Assembly: GCA_964556115.1 (NCBI GenBank) | Contig: CAZKVC010000005.1 | Span: 143,889 to 207,888 of the forward strand | Direction: 5' to 3' | Origin: Parvularcula sp964556115 | GTDB lineage: Bacteria > Pseudomonadota > Alphaproteobacteria > Caulobacterales > Parvularculaceae | Length of the DNA stretch: 64,000 nucleotides | In this document: in pieces, positions 7,170 through 14,896 of the stretch | Layout: each line of letters starts with the position of its first letter | Position numbering within the stretch: position 1 is the first letter of the stretch | Translations under genes and position numbers: made by a program | Notes under the pieces: model-generated | The model's database searches: none | Seen by the model: only the letters and a program-made list of their open reading frames with translations | What the model was told of the DNA's origin: nothing

Positions 7170-8635
7170 CCGCCCACCACGGCGACGATCGGGAAGAGGG
7201 CTTCCGCTGCACCGTTCGCTGCAGCAACCAGCGCGCCGAGCACGAAGATCAGGCCGAAGGACACGATGATCGCCGAACCGCCCGCCGTGATCCGCGCGGT
7301 GGTGTCATGCTGGGTGACGAACTCCGCCACCGGCTCCGCGAACCAGATCGTGCGCAGGACCGACAGGTAATAGAAGGTCGCGATGACGCTCGTCAGCACA
7401 CCAATCACCGCGAGGATGAAGAGGCCTTCCTGGACGGCGGCCGCGAAGACGAAGAACTTCGCGAAGAAACCGAGGAGCGGCGGGATGCCGGCCAGTGACA
7501 GCAACAGGACGGTGAAGGCGACGGCCAGCACCGGCTGGGTCTGGCTGAGACCCGACAGGTCGGAGATGTTCTCAGCCTGCCCTTCGGGGCGCCGCATCAT
7601 GAGGATGCAGGCGAAGACGCCAAGCGTCATGATCACGTAGATGAACATATAGGTGACCATCGCGCTGATCCCCGCCTCGGTCCCCGCGGTCAGGCCCATG
7701 AGGGCGTAACCCATATGGCCGATCGAGGAGTAGGCCATCAGGCGCTTGATGTTGGTCTGGACGATGGCCGACAGCGCGCCGACGATCATCGACGCCGCTG
7801 CGATGAGCCACATGACCGGCTGCCAGTCATCGATCAGCCCGGGGAAGGCCTGAACGAGAACGCGGCCGAAAAGGAACATGCCGGCAAGTTTCGGCGCTGC
7901 CGCAAGGAAGGCCGTGACCGGGGTCGGCGCGCCTTCGTAGACGTCGGGCGTCCACATGTGGAACGGAGCCGCGGAAACCTTGAAGGCGAGGGCCGAGAGG
8001 AAGAACACCAGGCCGAAGGTCAGCCCGACCTGGCTTTCGCCGCTCATGCCGACAGCGGCGATGGCGGTGAACTGGGTCGATCCGGTGAAGCCGTAGATGA
8101 GAGAGGCGCCGTAAAGAAGGAAGCCTGAAGACAACGCGCCGAGGACGAAATACTTCAGGCCTGCTTCGGTGGAGCGTTTGCTGTCCCTGTTCAGCGAAGC
8201 CATGATGTAGACGCAGAGCGACTGAAGCTCGACGCCAAGATAGACCGCGATGAGGTCGGTCGACGACACCATCAGGCCCATGCCGACCGCGCTCAACAGA
8301 ACGAGCACCGAATATTCGGGCCGCAGCAGCTTCTCCCGCGAGAAGAAACCGTAGGACATCAGGAGCGCGATGGCCGCTGCTATGAAGATCGAGATCCGCC
8401 CGAAGCGCGAAAACGCATCGGCCGTGAACGCGCCGAGGAAGCCGCTGACCGCGAGCCCCTCCTCTTCGCCGGGAACAAGGAGACAGGCGAGGACGAGCGC
8501 GGCGGCCGCCACGAAGGAGATCTCGCGGGTCCTGTCGTTCTTCACGAAGACACCGACGAGAAGCAGCACCATCGCCGTCAGCGAGAGGAACAGCTCCGGC
8601 CAGAGAAGCTGAAGATCGTTGATGGGCGCGATCAT
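7166..8635 (-). CDS. nuoN: NADH-quinone oxidoreductase subunit N
   Basis: A 489-residue antiporter-like membrane subunit of respiratory complex I with about 14 transmembrane helices. The proton-translocation core shows AAPFHMWTPDVYEGAPTPV, a classic NuoN signature, and the following helix has the lysine-bearing NIKRLMAYSSIGHMGYAL. It translates protons in the membrane arm together with NuoL and NuoM. The ATG overlaps the nuoM stop by 4 bases and its own stop overlaps birA. Length is normal. Confidence 0.97.
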   Translation of the reverse strand: MIAPINDLQLLWPELFLSLTAMVLLLVGVFVKNDRTREISFVAAAALVLACLLVPGEEEGLAVSGFLGAFTADAFSRFGRISIFIAAAIALLMSYGFFSREKLLRPEYSVLVLLSAVGMGLMVSSTDLIAVYLGVELQSLCVYIMASLNRDSKRSTEAGLKYFVLGALSSGFLLYGASLIYGFTGSTQFTAIAAVGMSGESQVGLTFGLVFFLSALAFKVSAAPFHMWTPDVYEGAPTPVTAFLAAAPKLAGMFLFGRVLVQAFPGLIDDWQPVMWLIAAASMIVGALSAIVQTNIKRLMAYSSIGHMGYALMGLTAGTEAGISAMVTYMFIYVIMTLGVFACILMMRRPEGQAENISDLSGLSQTQPVLAVAFTVLLLSLAGIPPLLGFFAKFFVFAAAVQEGLFILAVIGVLTSVIATFYYLSVLRTIWFAEPVAEFVTQHDTTARITAGGSAIIVSFGLIFVLGALVAAANGAAEALFPIVAVVGG

Positions 8636-10233
8636 TCCTGCACCTCGGTTTTCGCAACTTGAGTAGCGGCATCTTCGGCCTGCTGCCGTTCGGCCGCCGC
8701 CAGCACCTCGGCGCTGATCGGCGCCGTGGGGACGGAGAAGACATCGAGGGTCGGGCTCGGCCTCACGCCGAGATAGAGGGTCATGATACCGAGCGCGGCG
8801 AGAAGACCTGCCTCACGCCTGTTCAGCTTGGGCATCGAGGTGGCCTCATCCGGGATCGCGGGCGGGTTGTAGACGACCTCCCGGTAGAGACGCAGGCCAT
8901 AGGCCGCCGACAGGATCATCCCCAGCGCCGCCAGAGCCGCGACCCAGGTGTTGACCTGGAAGGCGCCGATCATGGTGAGGATCTCGCCGATGAACCCGGA
9001 AAGGCCGGGCAGGCCGACATTGGCCATGGAGAAGAACAGGAAGAAGAACGCGAAGAGCTTCATCGACTTCGCCAGGCCGCCGAAAGCCGAGATCGCGCGG
9101 GTGTGCCGACGCTCATAGAGGATACCGACGCAAAGGAAGAGCGCGCCTGAGATGAAGCCGTGGCTGAGCATCTGGAACATCGCCCCGTCGATCCCCTGCT
9201 GGGTGCCGGTGAAGAGGCCCATGGTCACGAAGCCCATATGGGCGACGGATGAATAGGCGATGAGCTTCTTCATGTCCTCCTGCGCGAAGGCGACGAGTGA
9301 GGTGTAGACAATGGCGATGACGCTCAGCGCGAAGACGAAACCTGCGAAATAGACGCTGGCATCGGGGAACATGGGCAGGCTGAAGCGGATGAAGCCGTAG
9401 CCGCCCATCTTCAGGAGGATCGCCGCGAGAACGATCGAGCCGCCGGTGGGCGCCTGGACGTGGGCATCGGGCAGCCAGGTATGGACCGGCCACATCGGCA
9501 TCTTCACGGCGAAGCTGACGAAAAAGGCCAGCCAGAGCCAGCGCTGCGCCGTCTCGCCAAAGTCGGTCTGGAGCAGTGTCGGAACATCCGTCGTGCCGAC
9601 GGTCAGGTAGATGTAGATCAGCGCGATCAGCATCAGGAGCGAGCCGAGGAGCGTGTAGAGGAAGAACTTGAACGCCGCATAGACGCGGTTCGAGACCGTC
9701 CTGCCGAAGATCTCGCGGGTGCCGGGGCTGCCCCAGATCCCGATGATCAGGAACATCGGGATCAGCGACGCTTCGAAATAGACGTAGAAAAGGACGAGAT
9801 CGAGCGCGGTGAAGACGCCCATGATGGCCGTTTCCAGAACCAGGAACGCGACCATGAAGTCCGAAACGCGGCTCTTGATCGAAGTCCAGCTCGCCAGCAC
9901 GCAGACCGGCATGATGAAGGCGGTCAGGAAGACGAAAAGGACGGAGATGCCGTCCACGCCAAGCTTGTAGCCGATGCCCTGCCCGATCCAGTCGGCTTCC
10001 TCGACGAGCTGGAAACCGCTCATCGTCGTGTCGAACAGCGCAAAATAGACGAAGGCGGTCAGAAGAAAGACTGCGCCCGTGGTGACAAGCGCGACCATGC
10101 GCGCGGAACGCGCGATCGCTTCGTCTTCCCCGCCAGAGGACAGCCCCCGGCGGAGGACGATGAAGAGAGCCCCCACCAGAGGCAGGAAGGTAATCAGGCT
10201 GAGCCAGGCGATCGGACTAGACGTTTCGGGCAT
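8632..10233 (-). CDS. nuoM: NADH-quinone oxidoreductase subunit M
   Basis: A 533-residue NuoM, the middle antiporter-like subunit of complex I. It has about 14 helices with the signatures YFEASLIPMFLIIGIWG, VKMPMWPVHTWLPDAHVQAP and DMKKLIAYSSVAHMGFV, which contain the Glu and Lys residues of the proton channel. A C-terminal soluble tail of about 35 residues rich in Ala, Glu and Gln (ISAEVLAAAERQQAEDAAT) is slightly longer than usual. It starts 4 bases after nuoL and overlaps nuoN. Confidence 0.97.
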   Translation of the reverse strand: MPETSSPIAWLSLITFLPLVGALFIVLRRGLSSGGEDEAIARSARMVALVTTGAVFLLTAFVYFALFDTTMSGFQLVEEADWIGQGIGYKLGVDGISVLFVFLTAFIMPVCVLASWTSIKSRVSDFMVAFLVLETAIMGVFTALDLVLFYVYFEASLIPMFLIIGIWGSPGTREIFGRTVSNRVYAAFKFFLYTLLGSLLMLIALIYIYLTVGTTDVPTLLQTDFGETAQRWLWLAFFVSFAVKMPMWPVHTWLPDAHVQAPTGGSIVLAAILLKMGGYGFIRFSLPMFPDASVYFAGFVFALSVIAIVYTSLVAFAQEDMKKLIAYSSVAHMGFVTMGLFTGTQQGIDGAMFQMLSHGFISGALFLCVGILYERRHTRAISAFGGLAKSMKLFAFFFLFFSMANVGLPGLSGFIGEILTMIGAFQVNTWVAALAALGMILSAAYGLRLYREVVYNPPAIPDEATSMPKLNRREAGLLAALGIMTLYLGVRPSPTLDVFSVPTAPISAEVLAAAERQQAEDAATQVAKTEVQE

Positions 10234-10237
10234 GAGG

Positions 10238-12382
10238 TTAGGCCACGATCAGGGTAAGGAGCACAATGACGCCCAAAAGCATCACGAAGGCGTAGTGGAA
10301 CACAAAACCGGTCTGGACACCGACGGCCTTGCGGGCGGTGAAGCTGGTCAGCCTCGCAATGCCGTTCGGGCCCGCGCCATCGATGGTCGCTTCATCGCCG
10401 CGTTTCCACAGGAACCGTCCGACCAGGCGGGCCGGCTCCTGGAACAGGACGCGGTAGAGATCGTCGATATACCAGCGGTTCTTCAGGAAGCCGTAGAGAA
10501 GCCCGCCTTCGCGCAGGAGACCGGGGCGGAGCGGGTCGAGGGAGCCGCGGCCATATTGGAACCAGGCCGCAATCAGCCCGAGAAGCCCGGCGGTCATCGG
10601 CGCCCAGAGGACCCAGGTCGGCGCATGGTGGGCGCCGCCGTGATCGTCCGCACCGGCATAGTCGCCGCCATGGGCCTCGTCCGTGCCGTGATCCTCATCG
10701 CCAAGCAGATCAAGGTCAGCCGCAGCGCCGCCATGGGTACCGTCGCCGGTCACGGCTTCGGAGCTGTGGTCGCCCTCATGGGCCGTTTCCGCCTCGAGGT
10801 GGATCGCACCGTTCCAGAAGGCGGTCGCGCCTTCGCCGATGAAGGGTTTGTAGAAAGCCATCCCCGCAACGACCGCGCCGATCGCCAGCGGAGCCAGTGG
10901 CCACAGCATCACGCTGGGCACGTCATGGGGATGTTTGCGCACATCGGCAGGAGCGCGCCACGCGCCGCCGAAGGTCAGGAAGATGAGGCGCCAGGAATAG
11001 AAGCCGGTCAGCACCGCTGCAAAGAGGCCGCCAACGAACGCCGCGGTAGCCATCGCCACACCGGCGTCGATGCCCGCGAAGGCTTCTTCCAGAATGACAT
11101 CCTTCGAGACGAAACCGGCAAAGCCGATCGGGATGCCGCCGAGGAAGGCGGCCGGAATGCCGATCCCGGTGATGGCGAGCGTGCCGAGCATCATGGCGAT
11201 GAAGGTCAGCGGCATCTGACGGCGAAGCCCGCCCATATGGCGCATGTCCTGCTCGTGGTGGCTGAAGTGGATCACGGCGCCTGCGCCGAGGAAGAGAAGC
11301 GCCTTGAACGCAGCGTGAGTCGTCAGGTGGAACATTGCCGCGCCGTAGCCGCCCACACCCGCCGCAAAGAACATGTAGCCGAGCTGCGAGGCGGTCGAAT
11401 AGGCGATGACCCGCTTGATGTCGGTCTGCAGGAGACCGACGGTCGCCGCGAAGACCGCCGTGATGAGGCCGATGGTGGTGATGATTGCCGAGGCGACGGG
11501 CGCCGCTGCATAAAGGTCGGACATCCGGCAGACCAGGAAGACACCGGCGGTGACCATGGTTGCTGCGTGGATCAGCGCGGACACCGGGGTCGGACCTTCC
11601 ATGGCGTCGGGCAGCCAGGTGTGCAGCAGGAACTGCGCCGACTTGCCCATCGCGCCGATGAAAAGCAGCACGCCGATGATCTCGATCGCCGGATAGGTGC
11701 GGTCGAGGAACTTGATCGAGAGATCAGAAAGGTGGACCGCCTCCGAAGCGCCGAACGGCTGCACGAAGGCATCGGTGCGGACCGCGTCGAGGATGACGTC
11801 GAACTCCACCGAACCGAAGACGAAGAAACAGGCCATGATGCCAAGGCCAAGACCGACATCGCCGACGCGGTTGACCACGAACGCCTTGATGGCGGCGTCA
11901 TTGGCCGACTTCTTGTGGTGCCAGAAACCGATCAGCAGATAGGACGCAAGGCCCACACCCTCCCAGCCGAAGAAAAGCTGGATGAGGTTGTCGGCGGTCA
12001 CCAGCGCCAGCATGGCGAAGGTGAAAAGCGACAGATAGCAGAAGAAGCGGGCGCGGGACGGATCCTCGCTCATGTAGCCGATCGAGTAGAGATGGACGCA
12101 GGCCGACACCGTGGTGATGACGATCATCATCGTCGCGGAGAGCGCATCGACCCGCACGGCCCAATTGGCCTCCAGAAGGCCCGACCTGATCCATTCGAAA
12201 AGGACGATGGTCCTCTCACCGTCACCGAAGCCGACCTCGAAGAAGGTGATCCAGGCCAGAACGGCCGCGATCGCGATCAGGCTCGTGGTGACGATCTCGA
12301 CGGTGCGCGCGCTCGAAGCCCGGCCGAGCGGCATGGCCAGCATCGCGCCGAACAACGGAAGGAGGACGATGAATGCCTGCAC
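10238..12382 (-). CDS. nuoL: NADH-quinone oxidoreductase subunit L
   Basis: A 714-residue NuoL, the distal proton-pumping subunit of complex I. FFGWEGVGLASYLLIGFWH and AQFLLHTWLPDAMEGPTPVS are diagnostic, and DIKRVIAYSTASQLGYMF carries the channel lysine. The C-terminal part holds an acidic, His-rich insertion around residues 545-590 (EGDHSSEAVTGDGTHGG and following HGTDEAHGGDY), common in alphaproteobacterial NuoL, before the last helix/lateral arm region. The start is GTG, 3 bases after the nuoK stop. Confidence 0.97.
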   Translation of the reverse strand: MQAFIVLLPLFGAMLAMPLGRASSARTVEIVTTSLIAIAAVLAWITFFEVGFGDGERTIVLFEWIRSGLLEANWAVRVDALSATMMIVITTVSACVHLYSIGYMSEDPSRARFFCYLSLFTFAMLALVTADNLIQLFFGWEGVGLASYLLIGFWHHKKSANDAAIKAFVVNRVGDVGLGLGIMACFFVFGSVEFDVILDAVRTDAFVQPFGASEAVHLSDLSIKFLDRTYPAIEIIGVLLFIGAMGKSAQFLLHTWLPDAMEGPTPVSALIHAATMVTAGVFLVCRMSDLYAAAPVASAIITTIGLITAVFAATVGLLQTDIKRVIAYSTASQLGYMFFAAGVGGYGAAMFHLTTHAAFKALLFLGAGAVIHFSHHEQDMRHMGGLRRQMPLTFIAMMLGTLAITGIGIPAAFLGGIPIGFAGFVSKDVILEEAFAGIDAGVAMATAAFVGGLFAAVLTGFYSWRLIFLTFGGAWRAPADVRKHPHDVPSVMLWPLAPLAIGAVVAGMAFYKPFIGEGATAFWNGAIHLEAETAHEGDHSSEAVTGDGTHGGAAADLDLLGDEDHGTDEAHGGDYAGADDHGGAHHAPTWVLWAPMTAGLLGLIAAWFQYGRGSLDPLRPGLLREGGLLYGFLKNRWYIDDLYRVLFQEPARLVGRFLWKRGDEATIDGAGPNGIARLTSFTARKAVGVQTGFVFHYAFVMLLGVIVLLTLIVA

Positions 12383-12385
12383 GTC

Positions 12386-12694
12386 TTAGTTCCGCATCGT
12401 GTTGGCCGAGGTGACGGCGATGTCGCCCCGGTTTCTGAAGAAGGTGACGAGGATGGCCAGACCGATGGCCGCTTCCGCAGCCGCGACGGTCAGAACCATG
12501 AAGGCGAACACCTGTCCGACAAGATCCTGAAGGAACATCGAAAAGGCGACGAAATTGATGTTCACCGCGAGGAGCATCAGCTCGATCGACATCAGGATGA
12601 TGATAACGTTCTTGCGGTTGAGGAAGATCCCGCCGACGCCGATGGCGAAGAGGATCCCTGCGACGGTGAGATAGCTGCCGAGCTCACTGGCCAT
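12386..12694 (-). CDS. nuoK: NADH-quinone oxidoreductase subunit K
   Basis: A 102-residue three-helix subunit of complex I. The conserved run RKNVIIILMSIELMLLAVN carries the buried glutamate of TM2 that links the antiporter subunits in the hydrophilic axis; a second conserved Glu is in AAAEAAIGLAI. The length is exactly that expected. It sits between nuoJ and nuoL with 3-base gaps on both sides. Confidence 0.97.
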   Translation of the reverse strand: MASELGSYLTVAGILFAIGVGGIFLNRKNVIIILMSIELMLLAVNINFVAFSMFLQDLVGQVFAFMVLTVAAAEAAIGLAILVTFFRNRGDIAVTSANTMRN

Positions 12695-12697
12695 GGA

Positions 12698-13327
12698 TCA
12701 AAGCCCCCTGCCGGTCGGTACGGAAACGACTTCGACGGCGTCCTCGCGGCGCCGGCCGACCTGGGCGCCAACATCCTGGGTCTTGATGCCGCGCCGCTCC
12801 CTGAAGGTCAGCGTGATGGCGCCGATCATGGCCACGAGGAGGACCAGCCCGGCGATCTGGAAGAAATGGACATAATCGGTGTAGAGCACCATGCCGAGCT
12901 GCTCGGCATTGCCGACTTCGGCGCCGGTGACGGTGCGGGCGACCTCCATCGGCCTTGCCCTTGCCGCGATCGCCTCATCGGAGACCTGTGCCGCGCCGAC
13001 CATCAGGCTGATCTGCACCACGAGCACAGCCGCAACCACAAGGCCGAGCGGGGCGTAGCGGGCGTAGTCGGCGCGCAGCTTGGCGAAATCCACATCCAGC
13101 ATCATCACGACGAAAAGGAAGAGGACCGCGACCGCGCCGACGTAGACGACCACCAGGAGGAAGGCGAGATACTCGGCGCCCAGGAGCACGAACAGCCCGG
13201 CGGTCGAGATGAAGGCGAGGATCAGAGCGAGGACCGAGTGCACCGGGTTGCGGGCCAGAATGACGCCGAGGCCACTGGCAACCGTGAAAAAGGCAAAAGC
13301 GAAGAAGGCGAAATCGGAGAAACCCAT
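12698..13327 (-). CDS. nuoJ: NADH-quinone oxidoreductase subunit J
   Basis: A 209-residue five-helix membrane subunit of complex I. The conserved TM3 region reads LVVVYVGAVAVLFLFVVMMLD, whose pi-bulge is involved in coupling quinone reduction to proton pumping (known for the family). The N-terminal ARNPVHSVLALI is also typical. It is the first nuo gene here: upstream on the same strand lies recA with its terminator, not nuoI, so this gene must be transcribed from a promoter in 13328-13463 or by read-through. Confidence 0.96.
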   Translation of the reverse strand: MGFSDFAFFAFAFFTVASGLGVILARNPVHSVLALILAFISTAGLFVLLGAEYLAFLLVVVYVGAVAVLFLFVVMMLDVDFAKLRADYARYAPLGLVVAAVLVVQISLMVGAAQVSDEAIAARARPMEVARTVTGAEVGNAEQLGMVLYTDYVHFFQIAGLVLLVAMIGAITLTFRERRGIKTQDVGAQVGRRREDAVEVVSVPTGRGL

Positions 13328-13463
13328 GAACGACCTGGATGACGGTTGGGTGCACTGCGAACGAGCGCACGGCTTCGCGGCGCGCTAGCGCAATCAATCT
13401 GTCAGGAAAAGCCCTGCCCGGTCCCTTTTAGGGATCGGAGGGAAAAGCCGATCAGGCCCACGA

Positions 13464-13501
13464 CAAAAAGAAACCCCCGCCGGGGCTTGGCGTCCGGCGG
13501 G
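13464..13501 (-). terminator. Rho-independent terminator of recA
   Basis: On the minus strand CCCGCCGG (13501-13494), a 10-base loop and CCGGCGGG (13483-13476) form a perfect 8-bp stem, followed by GGTTTCTTTTTG. It begins 28 bases after the recA stop and separates recA from nuoJ. Confidence 0.85.
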
Positions 13502-13528
13502 AGCGGGAATGTTCGAAAGAGAAGGGCT

Positions 13529-14599
13529 TCAGCCTTCGGCGGCGTCCGCCTCTTCACCTGGTTGGGCCAGCATGTCCTCGGCGATCAGTCCGGCATTCTG
13601 GCGGATCTTCGTTTCGATCGCGTCAGCAATCTCGGGATTGTCGCGGAGGAACTGCTTGGCGTTCTCACGGCCCTGCCCGATCCGCTCCGAATCGTAGCTG
13701 TACCAGGACCCCGACTTGTCGACGACATTGCCCAGGACCCCAAGATCGATCAGCTCGCCGGTCTTCGAGATGCCTTCGCCGAACATGATGTCGAACTCGA
13801 CCTGCTTGAAAGGCGGAGCGACCTTGTTCTTGACGACCTTGACCCTGGTCTGGTTGCCCACGACCTCGTCGCGCTGCTTGATCGAACCGATCCGGCGAAT
13901 ATCGAGGCGCACCGAACAGTAGAACTTCAGCGCGTTGCCGCCAGTCGTGGTCTCGGGCGAGCCGAACATCACACCGATCTTCATGCGGATCTGGTTGATG
14001 AAGATGACGAGGCAGTTCGACCGCGCGATGGAGCCGGTCAGCTTGCGCAGCGCCTGGCTCATCAGGCGGGCCTGAAGACCGGGAAGGCTGTCGCCCATAT
14101 CCCCTTCGAGTTCGGCGCGCGGCGTCAGCGCCGCCACCGAATCGATCACCAGCACATCCACCGCGCCCGAACGCACCAGCGTGTCGGCGATCTCGAGGCT
14201 CTGCTCACCGGTGTCCGGCTGGGAAATCAGAAGGTCGTCGAGGCTGACACCCAGCTTGCGCGCATAGACCGGATCGAGAGCATGTTCGGCATCGATGAAA
14301 GCCGCTGTGCCGCCATACTTTTGCGCCTCGGCGACCACATGCAGCGCCAGGGTGGTCTTGCCCGAGCTTTCCGGGCCATAGACTTCGACAATGCGGCCCT
14401 TCGGAAGGCCGCCAATGCCCAGCGCGATATCGAGCCCGAGCGATCCCGTCGAAATCGATTCGATCGGCACCACCGATTCGGAGCCGCCCAGGCGCATTAC
14501 CGACCCTTTGCCGAAGGCTTTGTCGATCTGCGAGAGAGCCGCCTCAAGCGCTTTTGCCTTGTCCATTCCGCCATCCACTACTTTAAGGTTCTTCGCCAT
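13529..14599 (-). CDS. recA: Recombinase RecA
   Basis: A 356-residue RecA that forms ATP-dependent filaments on single-stranded DNA for homologous recombination and triggers LexA cleavage in the SOS response. Walker A GPESSGKTT is near residue 70, Walker B DVLVIDSVAAL near 140, the DNA-binding L2 region with FINQIRMKIGVMFG at about 200-215, and the acidic C-terminal tail ends EEADAAEG. Length is normal. An SOS-type box lies 50-64 bases upstream and a strong terminator follows. Confidence 0.98.
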   Translation of the reverse strand: MAKNLKVVDGGMDKAKALEAALSQIDKAFGKGSVMRLGGSESVVPIESISTGSLGLDIALGIGGLPKGRIVEVYGPESSGKTTLALHVVAEAQKYGGTAAFIDAEHALDPVYARKLGVSLDDLLISQPDTGEQSLEIADTLVRSGAVDVLVIDSVAALTPRAELEGDMGDSLPGLQARLMSQALRKLTGSIARSNCLVIFINQIRMKIGVMFGSPETTTGGNALKFYCSVRLDIRRIGSIKQRDEVVGNQTRVKVVKNKVAPPFKQVEFDIMFGEGISKTGELIDLGVLGNVVDKSGSWYSYDSERIGQGRENAKQFLRDNPEIADAIETKIRQNAGLIAEDMLAQPGEEADAAEG

Positions 14600-14648
14600 C
14601 TTGCGCTCTTTCCCTCTGCCGTCCAGGCAACTGTCATCTGCGCTTGAC

Positions 14649-14663
14649 GTACATGTTTTGTTC
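14649..14663. promoter_or_regulatory. LexA (SOS) box, alphaproteobacterial type
   Basis: GTAC at 14649-14652, seven bases, GTTC at 14660-14663 on the plus strand. The known alphaproteobacterial LexA target is the direct repeat GTTC-N7-GTTC; this has one mismatch. It lies in the 108-base region between recA and the divergent small gene, 50-64 bases before the recA ATG. Confidence 0.6.
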
Positions 14664-14707
14664 TTGTTTGCAAGGGTTGCTTGCAGACCCTTTTGTAAGG
14701 AGTCGCC

Positions 14708-14896
14708 ATGGGAATGAACACACCTTCCGAGGCGGAAGCCGACCTTCAGGTCGGGCCGACCGATCGCGGCATGGTCCGCATCTTCATCAACGGTCCCGAG
14801 GTCGATCTGCCTTTGGATTTCGACCCCGACGATGCCGAGGCCATAGCGGAGGAGTTGAGGGCTGCGGCCAAGGCAGCGCGGGAGATGCGTTCATGA
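14708..14896 (+). CDS. Small conserved alphaproteobacterial protein (DUF6324-like)
   Basis: A 62-residue acidic soluble protein. Its N-terminal half carries LQVGPTDRGMVRIFI and the C-terminal half DFDPDDAEAIAEEL, then a short helix. From memory this pattern matches a small family of unknown function widespread in alphaproteobacteria (DUF6324), but I could not check it. AAGGAG lies 5 bases upstream of the ATG. Its TGA overlaps the ATG of the AsmA-like gene (ATGA), so the two are probably translationally coupled. It is divergent from recA and shares its control region. Confidence 0.7.
   Translation: MGMNTPSEAEADLQVGPTDRGMVRIFINGPEVDLPLDFDPDDAEAIAEELRAAAKAAREMRS

Noticed and set aside
10079..13342. 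Open frame of over 1000 codons antisense to nuoJ-L
   Set aside because: It is the mirror of strongly conserved nuo genes; the charged His/Asp/Glu-rich product is typical of antisense frames in high-G+C DNA.
14644..14892. N-terminal extension of the AsmA-like protein
   Set aside because: It would cover the small conserved gene in another frame and put an internal membrane anchor at residue 84; the ATG at 14893 gives the normal family start.
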